NCBI GenBank assembly: GCA_017409265.1 | Contig: JAFQSY010000083.1 | Span: 18,485-82,484, forward strand | DNA: 64,000 nucleotides | Reading direction: 5' to 3' | From: Clostridia bacterium | GTDB lineage: Bacteria > Bacillota > Clostridia > Oscillospirales > Acutalibacteraceae | Part shown: positions 37,222 to 47,378 of the stretch, in pieces | Numbering within the stretch: the stretch's first letter is position 1 | Layout: each line of letters starts with the position of its first letter | The notes under the pieces: model-generated | The model's input: only the letters and a program-made list of their open reading frames with translations | Database searches by the model: none | Told to the model about the DNA's origin: nothing | Translations under genes and position numbers: made by a program

Positions 37222-38691
37222 TTATCTGAAACTCCATGTTTCTATATCATAAAAAACATCGCCGTCACAGCAGTTGAATCCGCCCTGCATGGAGTTTGTG
37301 TATGATACCGCCGCGTTTCTGTAACAAAGCGGAATAAACGGCAGGTCCTCGTTGAATGTGTTGATAAAGTCCATAAGCTCGCAGCCGCCCGAAAGAAGCT
37401 GTGCATATCTTGCGCATGAAGCGCCCGTTTGGTCAATGCCGAAAGCAATGTTTCCGCTGCCGAGCATGGAGCTTAAATCCATATTTGGCGAAAAACGCAC
37501 TTCTCCGATATACATATCATATGAGCCGAGCTCAAGAGCTTCTTTATAATATTGAGTTTCATATTCCTTTAAATTGACGGAAAATCCCAATTGAACGAGA
37601 TAGTCGCGGATAAAACGTGCGGTTTCAAGCTTGAATTGATTTTCTTTGTTTACAAGTAAGGAAATTTCTTTTTCTGAAATGTTAATACCCGATTCTGTAA
37701 TTAATCCGAGTGCTTTTTGAATATCAACAGAGAGATAGAGGTCTTTTGCTGCAAGTGCATACCAGTCGGGGTTAAAAGGGGAATAGGTTTCTCTTGCATG
37801 CCCTTGAAACGCTGTTGCGACAATTTCTTTTCGGTTCACGGCATATCCGACAGCCTGACGGAGCATGGAATTTGAAAAATATTCGCTCTCTGAATTGAAG
37901 GCAAGATATACGAAATTGTTTATGCCCATTTCAACCGTGTGAGCGTTGATTCTTGAATAAACACCGTTGCTCAAATCGTTATAATAAAATCCGGTGTTGC
38001 CGATTTCAAGGCTGCTTTCAACAGAGCTGCTGTCACGTACGGGGACAAGCATTATTGTTTTGATTGCGGGATTAAAACCCGATTTGTTTTTGTTAACAAC
38101 AAGATATGTTGTTTCGCCCGAAATTTCGGGGATGTATCTTCCCGAGCCTACGGGAAGATTTCCGCTTGAGCCGTTTTTTACAATCGGAAAAGTAAGGCAT
38201 GAAACGGCATAAGGGTCTGATTTTTCAAGAGTGAAAATAATCATGTTTGAAGCCGACATATTTGCACCCTTGAAATTTTTGAGTTTTTCGTTGTAAGTCG
38301 GAGAGAATTTTGCTCTGTCGAATGAATAGATGATATCTTGTGCCGTAACAGCACTTCCGTCTGAAAAAACAACTGAATCAAGAGTGACGTTAACCGCGTT
38401 TTCGCTGACGATTGCGCTTTTTGCGATAACGGGAATCGGCTCGTAGTTTTTATCAAGCTTATAAAGACCGTCATAAACAAGAGAAAGTATTTGTATATTT
38501 GCGGTCATTGTTGCCGTGAAAGGGTCAAGCATATCAGCTTTTGAATATGCCAGTTTAAGAATGCCCTCTTTTGTGTTATCGAGGTTTGATACGATTGCAG
38601 GGTCTATTGACGGCGTTTTTTCGTCGTCACAGCTGCAAAAAACAGTAAAAATCAGTGATAATATTAGAATCAGCGCGGCTGTTTTTTTCAT
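37222..38691 (-). CDS. Peptide/nickel-type ABC transporter substrate-binding lipoprotein (SBP_bac_5), orphan
   Basis: 489 residues. The N-terminus (MKKTAALILILSLIFTVFCSC) is a lipoprotein-type signal with a weak lipobox ending at Cys21. The rest is a two-lobe family 5 solute-binding protein: LKLAYSKADMLDPF near the start, SDGSAVTAQDIIYSFDR (about 110-126), and LRQAVGYAVNRKEIVATAF (about 280-298). Such proteins capture oligopeptides or other small ligands outside the cell. No permease or ATPase gene is near, so it must share a transporter or sense ligand. It starts 6 bases after tcdA. The ATG at 38691 is preferred over the TTG at 38697 because AGGAT suits it. Confidence 0.88.
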   Translation of the reverse strand: MKKTAALILILSLIFTVFCSCDDEKTPSIDPAIVSNLDNTKEGILKLAYSKADMLDPFTATMTANIQILSLVYDGLYKLDKNYEPIPVIAKSAIVSENAVNVTLDSVVFSDGSAVTAQDIIYSFDRAKFSPTYNEKLKNFKGANMSASNMIIFTLEKSDPYAVSCLTFPIVKNGSSGNLPVGSGRYIPEISGETTYLVVNKNKSGFNPAIKTIMLVPVRDSSSVESSLEIGNTGFYYNDLSNGVYSRINAHTVEMGINNFVYLAFNSESEYFSNSMLRQAVGYAVNRKEIVATAFQGHARETYSPFNPDWYALAAKDLYLSVDIQKALGLITESGINISEKEISLLVNKENQFKLETARFIRDYLVQLGFSVNLKEYETQYYKEALELGSYDMYIGEVRFSPNMDLSSMLGSGNIAFGIDQTGASCARYAQLLSGGCELMDFINTFNEDLPFIPLCYRNAAVSYTNSMQGGFNCCDGDVFYDIETWSFR

Positions 38692-38697
38692 TTTCAA

Positions 38698-39402
38698 TCA
38701 TCCTAAATCAGTTATTATTTTGCCTGCTATTATAAGTCCCGCAACGCCGGGAACGAAAGGCAGACTGCCGGGAGTTTGACGTTTGCCCGAATCTTCGTCT
38801 GTTTTTGCAGGCTTTGCGGGTTCTTCGGGGGACCATACAACATTAAGCTTTTTTACGCCTTTCTTACGAAGCTCCGAACGCATAACTCTGCAGAGAGGGC
38901 AGCCGCTCGTTTTAAAAATATCCGAAACGGTGAATTGAGTGGGGTCAAGCTTGTTACCCGTGCCCATGCACGAAATTATCGGAATACCCATATCCTGCGC
39001 TTTGACCGCCAAATCAATTTTTGCGCTTACGGTGTCAATCGCATCTGCAATGTAATCATATTTGCCGAGTTCGAATTCTTCTGCGTTTTCGGGAAGATAG
39101 AATTTTTTAAGTGCGGTAACCTCGCAGTCGGGATTAATGTCAAGCATTCTTTCCTTGACGACCTCAACTTTCGGTCTGCCGACTGTTGAATGAAGAGCAC
39201 AGAGCTGGCGGTTGATGTTTGTGACAGAAACGCAGTCACTGTCAACAATTGTGATTTGTCCTATACCCGCTCTTGCAAGAGCCTCGGCTGTATAAGAGCC
39301 GACTCCGCCCAGACCGAAGAGAATAATATTCATTTTTTTCAGTTTCTCGGTTGATTCTGCGCCGAGAATCATTTCTGAACGCAAGAATTGCGAATGCTCC
39401 AT
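38698..39402 (-). CDS. tcdA: tRNA threonylcarbamoyladenosine dehydratase (TcdA/CsdL)
   Basis: 234 residues of the ThiF/E1-like family. ATP-binding GLGGVGSYTAEALARAGIG (about 30-48), VDSDCVSVTNINRQ (about 53-66) and DAIDTVSAKIDL are the TcdA pattern; SCMGTGNKLDPTQF near 145 is typical. It cyclises t6A37 of ANN-decoding tRNAs to ct6A. A Cys pair CPLCRVMR lies where TcdA has its own cysteines. I chose the ATG at 39402 (MEHSQFLRSE), 8 bases after GGAGA; the longer frame from 39456 has no ribosome site. It is followed directly by the orphan binding protein gene. Confidence 0.92.
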   Translation of the reverse strand: MEHSQFLRSEMILGAESTEKLKKMNIILFGLGGVGSYTAEALARAGIGQITIVDSDCVSVTNINRQLCALHSTVGRPKVEVVKERMLDINPDCEVTALKKFYLPENAEEFELGKYDYIADAIDTVSAKIDLAVKAQDMGIPIISCMGTGNKLDPTQFTVSDIFKTSGCPLCRVMRSELRKKGVKKLNVVWSPEEPAKPAKTDEDSGKRQTPGSLPFVPGVAGLIIAGKIITDLG

Positions 39403-39525
39403 TTTATCTGTCTCCATTAGAACATATTTATACATAATATATAATACTATAAACAAAGACCAAAAGTAAATATTTTTTATAAATTTATTTTAACAAAATG
39501 CAAAATATATTAGTTTATATTTTTC

Positions 39526-39554
39526 TTGAAATATTTTATTATTAATGCTATACT
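39526..39554 (+). promoter_or_regulatory. Sigma-A promoter of the recJ-relA-dtd cluster
   Basis: TTGAAA (39526-39531), 17-base spacer, TATACT (39549-39554). The only clear promoter before the long run of co-directional genes that reaches hemZ. Confidence 0.75.
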
Positions 39555-39582
39555 AATAAGATATTGAAAGGAATGATTGCTT

Positions 39583-41619
39583 TTGAGACGTAAGAAGTGG
39601 ATAGTAACAAAAGGCAATAAGGATTTGGCAGCTCAAATCGCGCAGGAATTGAGCATAGATCCTTTTGCTGCGTTGCTCGTTACCTCAAGAGGCTTTGACA
39701 ATATAGACGAAATTGCTGATTTTTTTGATCATGACGCTCCGCTCTGCCTTTCCCCGCTTTCAATCGCCGATATGGGCAAGGCTGCCGAAAGAATCAACAG
39801 AGCTATCGACGATTTTGAAATGATTTGTGTTTTCGGTGATTATGATGCAGACGGCGTGACTGCAACGGCGCTCCTTTATTCATATCTTGAAACGAGAGGT
39901 GCAAATGTTATCCGTTATATTCCCGACAGGCTTACAGAGGGATACGGACTTAATATAGATGCAGTTGAAAAGCTTGCTGAAATGGGCGTAAAGCTTATTG
40001 TTACTGTGGATAACGGTGTTTCTGCGATTGATGAAGCTGTCAGAGCGAAGGAGCTCGGAATAGATTTGATTGTTACCGACCATCATAAGGTCGGAGATGT
40101 TATTCCTGATGCGGTTGCGGTTGTTGACCCTCACCGTGAGGATTGCCCCAGCACATTTAAGGAGATGTCGGGCGTCGGCGTCGCATTCAAGCTTGCGTGT
40201 GCTCTTGAGGGTGATGACGGCGATATACTTATTGAAGAATACGGTGATTTGGTAGCTCTCGGCACTATCGGCGATGTTGTTACTCTGACAGGCGAAAACA
40301 GAGTTATGGTGCGCAGGGGATTAAGGCTTATAAATGAATGCCCCAGACCCGGAATAAATGCTCTTATGGAGATTGCGGGAGTCGGTGAAAAGATTTTTTC
40401 AGCATCTACGGCGGCTTTTACCGTGTGTCCGCGAATTAATGCCGCAGGCCGAATGGGCTCTGCAAGCAAGGCTCTTGATTTATTGCTTTGCGATGACGAT
40501 GAGGCTGCAGAGCAGACTGCGCAGGTCATAAACGAAATGAATATTCAGCGCCAGCAGACCGAAACCTCGATTTTCTCAAGCGCTGTTTCACTCATTAATT
40601 CCGAAACTGGAATTATAAACGATAAAATTATTGTTGTTGACGGCGAAGGTTGGCATCAGGGGGTTATCGGCATTGTTGCCGCAAGAATAACCGAGAGATA
40701 CGGCAGACCATGTGTCGTAATTTCACGCGATGGTGAAAACGCAAGAGGCTCTTGCAGAAGCGTTGAAGGCTTTTCAATTTATGATGCGATAGAAGCTGTT
40801 TCGGATTGCCTTGACCATTTCGGTGGGCATACACTTGCGGCGGGTCTCGGTCTTAAATCGTCAAGGATTGAAGAATTCAGACGCAGAATCAACGAGTATG
40901 CGGCAGATAAATCGGTTCCCTTTGCGCTTCAGAAGATTGACTGCCGTTTGCTCCCAAGCTCGATCGGACTTGATATGCTTTCGGCAATGAGCCTGCTTGA
41001 GCCGTTCGGCTCGGGAAATCCACAGCCCTGCTTTGGTCTTTTCGGAGTAAAAATCGAAGAGCTTGCATCAGTTTCGGACGGAAAGCATATAAGAATGGTT
41101 GTTTCAAAGAACGGAGCAAGAACGGGGGTTGTTTTCTTCGGAATGCCCGAAAGAAGATTCCCCTATGAAAAGGGCGATACGGTTGACCTTGCAGTGAATC
41201 TTGATAAAAACATTTATAACGGAGAAACAAGAGTTTCGGTTATTATAAGAGGAATAAGACCTTCATTTACCGATGAAGAAAAGGTTCTTTCGGCAATTGA
41301 GCTTTATGATAAATTCTCAAGGCACGAAAAACTGACGGCTGATGAAGCGGCGGCAATTATCCCCGACCGACAGCTTGAGGTTGATGTTTTCAAATCTATA
41401 AAAGCAAAACCACTTAAAGACAGAGAATATGAAGTGCTTTGCATAAGGCTCGGTGATGACGGCGGAAATCTCGCAAAGGTCAATGCCGTTGTCGATATTA
41501 TGCTTGAAATGGGGATACTTGCCGTAACTGCAGAAGATACGGTATATGTCCCGGATAATCCGCCGAAAGTAAATCTTGAGGATTCGGAAATAATTAAAAG
41601 GCTTAAAAGTTTTCTTTGA
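39583..41619 (+). CDS. recJ: Single-stranded-DNA exonuclease RecJ
   Basis: About 678 residues. The DHH phosphoesterase core is clear: VFGDYDADGVTATAL (about 86-100), IVTVDNGVS, VTDHHKVGD and the DHHA1 part with SCRSVEGFSIYDAI and DHFGGHTLAAGL. RecJ degrades single-stranded DNA 5' to 3' in recombination and mismatch repair. Somewhat shorter than Bacillus RecJ but complete. There is no ATG start: TTG codons at 39577 and 39583 are in frame. AAAGGA ends at 39572, so 39583 (giving MRRKKW) has the better spacing. It is followed by relA after 19 bases. Confidence 0.95.
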   Translation: MRRKKWIVTKGNKDLAAQIAQELSIDPFAALLVTSRGFDNIDEIADFFDHDAPLCLSPLSIADMGKAAERINRAIDDFEMICVFGDYDADGVTATALLYSYLETRGANVIRYIPDRLTEGYGLNIDAVEKLAEMGVKLIVTVDNGVSAIDEAVRAKELGIDLIVTDHHKVGDVIPDAVAVVDPHREDCPSTFKEMSGVGVAFKLACALEGDDGDILIEEYGDLVALGTIGDVVTLTGENRVMVRRGLRLINECPRPGINALMEIAGVGEKIFSASTAAFTVCPRINAAGRMGSASKALDLLLCDDDEAAEQTAQVINEMNIQRQQTETSIFSSAVSLINSETGIINDKIIVVDGEGWHQGVIGIVAARITERYGRPCVVISRDGENARGSCRSVEGFSIYDAIEAVSDCLDHFGGHTLAAGLGLKSSRIEEFRRRINEYAADKSVPFALQKIDCRLLPSSIGLDMLSAMSLLEPFGSGNPQPCFGLFGVKIEELASVSDGKHIRMVVSKNGARTGVVFFGMPERRFPYEKGDTVDLAVNLDKNIYNGETRVSVIIRGIRPSFTDEEKVLSAIELYDKFSRHEKLTADEAAAIIPDRQLEVDVFKSIKAKPLKDREYEVLCIRLGDDGGNLAKVNAVVDIMLEMGILAVTAEDTVYVPDNPPKVNLEDSEIIKRLKSFL

Positions 41620-41638
41620 TTTGAATTGAGGAAAGATT

Positions 41639-43849
41639 ATGAAAGAGTTTAAAAAGACAAGTGTATGCACCAGCTCGTGTCCCGAAGAATGCATGGAGCT
41701 TCTCCTTGAGCTTATAGGCGATAATTGCACTCAAAAAGAAATGTGCGATGTTAAAAAGGCATATCAGATTGCCAACGAAGCGCATGAGGGGCAGAAGCGT
41801 CTTTCGGGTGAGCCTTATATCATGCATCCGCTCAGTGTGGCAATTATTCTTGCAAGTCTCGGTATGGACGAGGCTTCCATAATTGCGGCAATTCTTCACG
41901 ATACGGTTGAGGATACAAAGCTGACAAATGCCGAGGTAAAAAAAGAGTTCGGCGAAACAATTGCGGAGCTTGTCGATGGCGTTACCAAAATCGGCAAGGT
42001 TCCTCTTCAGACAAAGGAAGAACAGCAGGCGGAGAATATCCGAAAAATGCTTATCGCAATGTCAAGGGATATCCGCGTTATTATTATCAAGCTTGCCGAC
42101 AGACTTCATAACATGAGAACTCTTATGTTCAAGCCGGAGCAACGCCGCAGGGAGATTGCTCTCGAAACAATAGAAATCTATGCGCCTATTGCTCACAGAC
42201 TCGGTATCCGACCCATCAAGGAAGAACTCGAAGACCTTTCTATCAGCTATCTCGACCATGTTGCTTATCATGAGATTGAAGAGTCCCTTGAAAATCAGAG
42301 CAAAACAAGAAATGAGTTTCTTGAAGATACAAAATCAAGAATTGAAGAGAGAATAAAAACCGTTGTCAGCGGGGCACAGGTCAACGGAAGAATCAAATCT
42401 GTTCACGGCATATACAGAAAGATGTATATGCAGAATAAGAATTTTGACCAGATTTATGACATATACGCAGTCAGAATTATTGTTGACACGGTAATCGACT
42501 GTTATAACTGCCTTGGTGTTATCCACGATATGTTTAAACCAATTCCGGGCAGATTCAAGGATTATATTTCAACACCGAAGCCCAATATGTATCAGTCGCT
42601 TCATACAACCGTTCTCGGCAAAGAGGGCATTCCCTTTGAAGTTCAGATAAGAACATGGGAAATGCATCATACTGCCGAATTTGGTATCGCGGCCCATTGG
42701 AAATATAAGCTCGGAATAAACGGAACCGCAAAGTTTGAAGAACGCCTCACATGGATAAGACAGCTCCTTGAAAACCAGAGCGAGGACGAAAATGTTGAGG
42801 ATATCGTTTCAACAATCAAAAGCGACCTTGTTCCCGAAGAAGTTTTTGTTTTTACACCCAAGGGCGATGTTTTCAGCCTTCCCATGGGTTCAACCGTTGT
42901 TGACTTTGCCTATGCCATTCACTCGGCAGTCGGCAATAAGATGGTCGGTGCAAAAGTTGACGGCAGAATTGTTCCGCTTGACTATAATGTTAAAACGGGT
43001 GAAATTATTGAGATTATGACATCATCGCAGCAGGGCAAGGGTCCCAGCCGCGATTGGCTCAATATCGTAAAAACCAGCCAAGCGAGAAGTAAAATCCGCC
43101 AGTGGTTCAAAAAGGAACGCAGAGAAGAAAACATCATAGAAGGTAAGGCGCAGCTTGAAAGAGAATTTAAGCGTAACTTTATACGACTTACCGAAGAGAA
43201 TTACGAAGAATTTGTTCTTAAAATTGCTGAAAGACAGCATTGCAAATCGCTTGAGGATTTCTATGCCGCAATCGGCTACGGCGGAATTTCGCTCATGCGT
43301 CTTATGCCCAGAATCAAGGAGGATTACGGAAAACTTAATAAATCCGATGAACCCGTTATTGTAACCGCTCCGATTAAAAAGAGAACAAAGAGCAACGAAG
43401 GCGTTATCGTTGAGGGAATCGACAACTGTCTTATCAAATTTTCGCGTTGCTGCAATCCGCTGCCCGGAGACGATATTATCGGATTTATTACAAGAGGTCA
43501 CGGCGTTTCCATTCACACAAAGAAATGCACCAATGTTCCTGCAGATATCAGTAAGGCGGGTGAGCCAGAAAGATGGATTGCCGCATATTGGGACACGAAT
43601 GTAAAGGAAGATTTCAAGTGCACACTTCAGCTTTTCTGCCTCAACAGAATCGGACTTCTTGCCGATGTTTCGAGCCTTCTTGCAAATATGCGTATTATGA
43701 TTAATGATATCAGTACAAGAAATACTACTGACGGCAGAGCGATTGTTATGGTCACGGTATCTGTTAACGGTGTTGAGCATCTCAATTCGCTTGTCGCTAA
43801 AATTGAAAAGATTGACGGTGTTTTGAGTATAGAAAGAAGCGGTATTTAA
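41639..43849 (+). CDS. relA: Bifunctional (p)ppGpp synthetase/hydrolase (RelA/SpoT homologue)
   Basis: 736 residues, the long RSH plan: HD hydrolase domain with H63, and ILHDTVEDT (86-94); synthetase domain with [13 protein letters not shown] and [14 protein letters not shown] domain ([14 protein letters not shown], about 400-460); a zinc-finger/helical region with [10 protein letters not shown]; and a C-terminal ACT domain. Both active sites look intact, so it makes and destroys the alarmone in response to amino-acid starvation at the ribosome. Length is normal. It lies between recJ and dtd, the standard Firmicute order, with GAGGAAAG before its ATG. Confidence 0.97.
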   Translation: MKEFKKTSVCTSSCPEECMELLLELIGDNCTQKEMCDVKKAYQIANEAHEGQKRLSGEPYIMHPLSVAIILASLGMDEASIIAAILHDTVEDTKLTNAEVKKEFGETIAELVDGVTKIGKVPLQTKEEQQAENIRKMLIAMSRDIRVIIIKLADRLHNMRTLMFKPEQRRREIALETIEIYAPIAHRLGIRPIKEELEDLSISYLDHVAYHEIEESLENQSKTRNEFLEDTKSRIEERIKTVVSGAQVNGRIKSVHGIYRKMYMQNKNFDQIYDIYAVRIIVDTVIDCYNCLGVIHDMFKPIPGRFKDYISTPKPNMYQSLHTTVLGKEGIPFEVQIRTWEMHHTAEFGIAAHWKYKLGINGTAKFEERLTWIRQLLENQSEDENVEDIVSTIKSDLVPEEVFVFTPKGDVFSLPMGSTVVDFAYAIHSAVGNKMVGAKVDGRIVPLDYNVKTGEIIEIMTSSQQGKGPSRDWLNIVKTSQARSKIRQWFKKERREENIIEGKAQLEREFKRNFIRLTEENYEEFVLKIAERQHCKSLEDFYAAIGYGGISLMRLMPRIKEDYGKLNKSDEPVIVTAPIKKRTKSNEGVIVEGIDNCLIKFSRCCNPLPGDDIIGFITRGHGVSIHTKKCTNVPADISKAGEPERWIAAYWDTNVKEDFKCTLQLFCLNRIGLLADVSSLLANMRIMINDISTRNTTDGRAIVMVTVSVNGVEHLNSLVAKIEKIDGVLSIERSGI

Positions 43850-43851
43850 AA

Positions 43852-44310
43852 ATGAGAGCAGTTATCCAAAGAGTAAATAAATCCTCCGTCAGCGTTGACG
43901 GTGAAATAAAAGGCAGCGTGGGAAAGGGCTTCAATGTTCTTCTCGGTGTTATGAACGGTGATACTGAATCTCAGGCGGAGCTTCTTGCTGCCAAAATTTC
44001 AAAACTCCGTGTTTTTGAGGATGAAGCAGGTAAAATGAATAGGTGCGTAACCGATATCGTCGGCGAAATTCTTGTTATTTCGCAGTTTACGCTCTGTGCG
44101 GATATCAAAAAAGGCAACCGACCTTCATTTACCGATTCCGCTCCACCCGAAGAAGCAAACCGTCTTTATAAATATTTCTGCTCAAAGCTGCGCGAAAACG
44201 GTGTTTCAAAGGTTGAAACGGGTGTTTTTGCGGCTGATATGAAAGTGGAAATCGAAAATGACGGTCCAGTTACAATTGTTATGGATACTGACATCTGGGA
44301 TAAAAGGTGA
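43852..44310 (+). CDS. dtd: D-aminoacyl-tRNA deacylase
   Basis: 152 residues, full length. Removes D-amino acids and glycine wrongly attached to tRNA. The two active-site elements are present: SQFTLCAD (about 77-84) and the Gly-cisPro motif in [12 protein letters not shown] (about 137-148). The gene starts 2 bases after relA, as in many Firmicutes, so the pair is co-translated, and the metallo-hydrolase gene follows after 4 bases. Confidence 0.97.
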   Translation: MRAVIQRVNKSSVSVDGEIKGSVGKGFNVLLGVMNGDTESQAELLAAKISKLRVFEDEAGKMNRCVTDIVGEILVISQFTLCADIKKGNRPSFTDSAPPEEANRLYKYFCSKLRENGVSKVETGVFAADMKVEIENDGPVTIVMDTDIWDKR

Positions 44311-44314
44311 AAAA

Positions 44315-44956
44315 ATGAAAATTAATCAATTGTATCTCGGTCATGAAATGTTTGCAAACTGTTACCTGCTTGTTGACGAAAAAACAGGCGATGCAGCGGT
44401 TGTTGACCCTGCATGGTATACGGATGATTTCAAAAACATACTTGCCGAGAACAACGCAAATTTGAAATATATCTTACTTACTCACGGTCATTTTGACCAT
44501 ATTTTCGGTGTGCACGGACTCAAAGAGGCGACAGGTGCAAAGGTTGTTATTCACGGTAATGATGCAGGTCATCTGCTTGATGAAAACAAAAGTCTTGCGA
44601 GGGGCAACATGCCTGAACCTCAGAAACCTGTTCATGCAGATGCTCTTGTCAGCGACGGCGATGTTATCACACTCGGCGAAAGCAAAATCAGAGTTATGCA
44701 TACTCCGGGTCATACGATGGGCGGAGTTTGCTATATTCTTGAGGATGACAGGGTTATTATCAGCGGAGACACTCTTTTTTGCATGACTGCAGGCAGGACG
44801 GATTTCTTTGACGGCAGCGATGAGCTTATGATTGAATCGCTCAAAAGGCTTATTGCACTTGACGGTGACTACCGTGTTTTGCCCGGTCACAACAGGGAAA
44901 CAACACTTGAAAGTGAAAGAAAACGCAATTGGTATATCAGAAGGATGGTTAAATAA
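44315..44956 (+). CDS. Metallo-beta-lactamase-fold hydrolase, glyoxalase II-like
   Basis: 213 residues. Metal-binding THGHFDHIFG (about 55-64), a His in HTPGHTMGG (about 131-139), an Asp in ISGDTLFCMTAGRTD (about 150-164) and the last His in LPGHNRETT (about 190) form a complete two-metal site of the YcbL/glyoxalase II group. It probably hydrolyses a small thioester such as a glutathione-type or bacillithiol-like adduct; substrate unknown. AAAAGGTG supports the ATG at 44315; the longer frame from 44258 would overlap dtd. The hemZ gene begins immediately after its stop codon. Confidence 0.9.
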   Translation: MKINQLYLGHEMFANCYLLVDEKTGDAAVVDPAWYTDDFKNILAENNANLKYILLTHGHFDHIFGVHGLKEATGAKVVIHGNDAGHLLDENKSLARGNMPEPQKPVHADALVSDGDVITLGESKIRVMHTPGHTMGGVCYILEDDRVIISGDTLFCMTAGRTDFFDGSDELMIESLKRLIALDGDYRVLPGHNRETTLESERKRNWYIRRMVK

Positions 44957-46426
44957 GTGATATTAAGAATTTTCGGTCACGATTTCCATTATGAATGTGA
45001 AAGTCTGTGCAGGGTGTATTTCCCAAACGAAAAAATTAATATAGTTTATGACGAAAGCGACGAGGATGAAAGAACTGTTGTTACCCGATGCCTGCCGATT
45101 GAAGGAGGAAACCGTGTTGAAGTGGATGCGTTTATTGACGGCGAGTCACGCTCACTAAATGCGGAAGTGATATCTGATGAGGCTGATCTTCACGACAAAA
45201 GCGAGCTGAAAATCTGTCAGCTTATTTTTGAAGTGCTTTCGGATATAACGGGCTATACTCCGCCTTGGGGAATCCAGACGGGTGTCCGCCCTTCAAAGCT
45301 TATGCTCCGCCTTGTTGATGAAATGGGCATTGAAGGAGCACTCCGCTATTTTAAGGAGGACTTGCTTGTCAGTGAGGAGAAAACAGCTCTTGCTCATGTT
45401 GTTGCATCGGCAGAGGAAAAGATAATTAATCTTTCAACAGACAAATCATTCAGCCTTTATGTTTCAATTCCGTTCTGTCCTTCAAGATGCAGCTATTGCT
45501 CGTTTGTTTCTCATTCAATCGGTAATGCGAACGCAAGAAAAATTCTTCCCGATTATCTTGAAAAGCTTGCTGAAGAAATCGAACTTACGGGCAGAATCGC
45601 AACGGAGCTTGGATTAAGACTTGAAAGCGTATATTTCGGGGGTGGTACTCCCGGAGTTCTTGAAGCTCCGCAGATGGACAGGCTTCTAAGTGCGATTGAA
45701 AATAGCTTTGATTTGTCAACAGTCAGGGAATATACTGTTGAGGTCGGAAGACCTGATACGGTAACTCCCGAAAAGCTTCGTATTCTGAAGCTTCACAACG
45801 TCGGCAGAATAAGTATCAATCCGCAGACCTTCAATCAGAAAACGCTTGAAGAAATAGGCAGAAACCATTCTGTTGAGCAATCGGTCAAGGCATATCAGCT
45901 TGCAAAGGCCTACGGCTTCGACAGCGTCAACATGGACCTTATCGCAGGTTTGCCGGGTGAGAGCTTTGAGGATTTCAAATCGAGCGTAGATACGGCGATT
46001 TCACTATCACCCGAAAATATAACGGTACATACTCTTGCTTTAAAGCGTTCATCAAATCTTAATGCATCGGGTGCAGAGGTTTCGGGCGGAAATACCGCCA
46101 AAAGGATGCTTGAATATGCCTCCGAAAGGCTCGGGAAAAGCAGATATGCACCCTATTATATGTATAGGCAAAGCAAATGCGTAGGGAATCTTGAAAATGT
46201 CGGTTGGTGCCGAGAGGGCAAAGAATGCCTTTATAATGTTTTTATGATGGAAGAGTGTCATACAGTCCTTGCTGTCGGTGCAGGAGCCGTAACAAAGCTT
46301 TGTGAGCCGGGAACAACCAACGTTGAACGCATATTTAATTATAAATATCCTTATGAATATATTTCCGGTTTTGACAAAATCTGTGAGCGCAAAAACGGAA
46401 TAAAGAGCTTTTATTTGTCATACTAA
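44957..46426 (+). CDS. hemZ: Radical SAM coproporphyrinogen III oxidase-like protein HemZ
   Basis: 489 residues. An N-terminal 165-residue extension precedes a radical SAM core with the 4Fe-4S motif FCPSRCSYCSF (CxxxCxxC, about 172-180) and YFGGGTPGVLE (about 228-238), then GRISINPQTFN and DLIAGLPGE. This layout matches HemZ of Bacillus, annotated as an oxygen-independent coproporphyrinogen oxidase; other relatives are haem chaperones, and no other haem genes are near, so the reaction is not proven. The start is a GTG directly after the stop of the MBL gene, with AAGGATGG 11 bases upstream. Confidence 0.88.
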   Translation: MILRIFGHDFHYECESLCRVYFPNEKINIVYDESDEDERTVVTRCLPIEGGNRVEVDAFIDGESRSLNAEVISDEADLHDKSELKICQLIFEVLSDITGYTPPWGIQTGVRPSKLMLRLVDEMGIEGALRYFKEDLLVSEEKTALAHVVASAEEKIINLSTDKSFSLYVSIPFCPSRCSYCSFVSHSIGNANARKILPDYLEKLAEEIELTGRIATELGLRLESVYFGGGTPGVLEAPQMDRLLSAIENSFDLSTVREYTVEVGRPDTVTPEKLRILKLHNVGRISINPQTFNQKTLEEIGRNHSVEQSVKAYQLAKAYGFDSVNMDLIAGLPGESFEDFKSSVDTAISLSPENITVHTLALKRSSNLNASGAEVSGGNTAKRMLEYASERLGKSRYAPYYMYRQSKCVGNLENVGWCREGKECLYNVFMMEECHTVLAVGAGAVTKLCEPGTTNVERIFNYKYPYEYISGFDKICERKNGIKSFYLSY

Positions 46427-46446
46427 ATCTTATAGGGTGATGAGAA

Positions 46447-47361
46447 ATGAAAGAAAATTATACTTTCGGCAGAATAAACAATCTTGCTCTTGCTTCTGAA
46501 AAATTTCTTGCAGACAGCTCAAAAGCATACCATGAAAAAATCGGCGAAACGTCATCAGAAATTTTTTCTGACCATAACAAAAAAATCGTTATGCTTGCAG
46601 GTCCGAGCTCGTCAGGAAAAACAACGACAGCAAAATTACTTTCAGAGAGTCTGAATATGCTCGGAGGCAAGGCATATACGGTTTCGCTTGATGATTTTTA
46701 TTTGCCGAGAAGTATACAGTATCCGCTTGATGAAAACGGAGAGCCTGATTTTGAATGCGTTGAAGCGCTCGATGTTGAGCTTATTCATCTGTCGCTTCAA
46801 AGGCTCACCGAAAGCGGAAAATCGGCATTCCCGATTTTTGATTTTACTACGGGTGAGAGAATAAATAACGCAAAAACAATTGAACTTCGTGAAAATGATG
46901 TTATAATCGTTGAAGGGCTTCATGCGCTCAACCCGATTATAACCGATACGCTTGATGAATCGAAGCTGTTCCGCATTTATATCAGCGTTTCTTCGCGGGT
47001 ATATGAAAATGACGGCAGCGTGCTTCTCTCAAAGCGCGATTTGCGTTTTATAAGAAGAATGGTCAGGGATTATAAATTCCGCTCAATGCCTGTTGAAAGA
47101 ACCTTTGAAATCTGGAGCAGCGTAATGCGCGGAGAGGATAAATATCTTTTTCCTTTTGAAGGGCTTGCAGATGTTAAAATCAATTCGTTTCATCCGTGTG
47201 AGCCGTGCATTATGTCGCCGATGGCGATTCCGCTTTTGCAGGGTGTCGGCGGCGGATTTTCCGAAAAAGCAGATTTGCTTATCAATAAGCTTAAACTTTT
47301 TAAAAATATAGATTATTCATTACTGCCCGAAAACTCTCTTCTAAGAGAATTTACGGGCTGA
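46447..47361 (+). CDS. Uridine kinase/phosphoribulokinase-like nucleoside kinase (short form)
   Basis: 304 residues with a P-loop GPSSSGKTTTAKLL (about 52-65), SLDDFYLPR (about 80-88) and IIVEGLHALNP (about 152-162), the uridine kinase pattern. Related clostridial nucleoside kinases of about 550 residues have an N-terminal TGS and threonyl-tRNA synthetase-like region; here only about 40 residues precede the kinase, so this is a trimmed version. Probable role: phosphorylating uridine, cytidine or a related nucleoside in salvage. GGGTGATGAG precedes the ATG; it follows hemZ by 20 bases and leads to the flippase gene. Confidence 0.85.
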   Translation: MKENYTFGRINNLALASEKFLADSSKAYHEKIGETSSEIFSDHNKKIVMLAGPSSSGKTTTAKLLSESLNMLGGKAYTVSLDDFYLPRSIQYPLDENGEPDFECVEALDVELIHLSLQRLTESGKSAFPIFDFTTGERINNAKTIELRENDVIIVEGLHALNPIITDTLDESKLFRIYISVSSRVYENDGSVLLSKRDLRFIRRMVRDYKFRSMPVERTFEIWSSVMRGEDKYLFPFEGLADVKINSFHPCEPCIMSPMAIPLLQGVGGGFSEKADLLINKLKLFKNIDYSLLPENSLLREFTG

Positions 47362-47378
47362 AAAGGAGCGTGAGCCAT

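Noticed and set aside
43022-43780. 252-residue minus-strand frame inside relA
   Set aside because: It lies wholly within the RelA TGS/ACT region, is Cys/Asn-rich without a family, and has no start signals.
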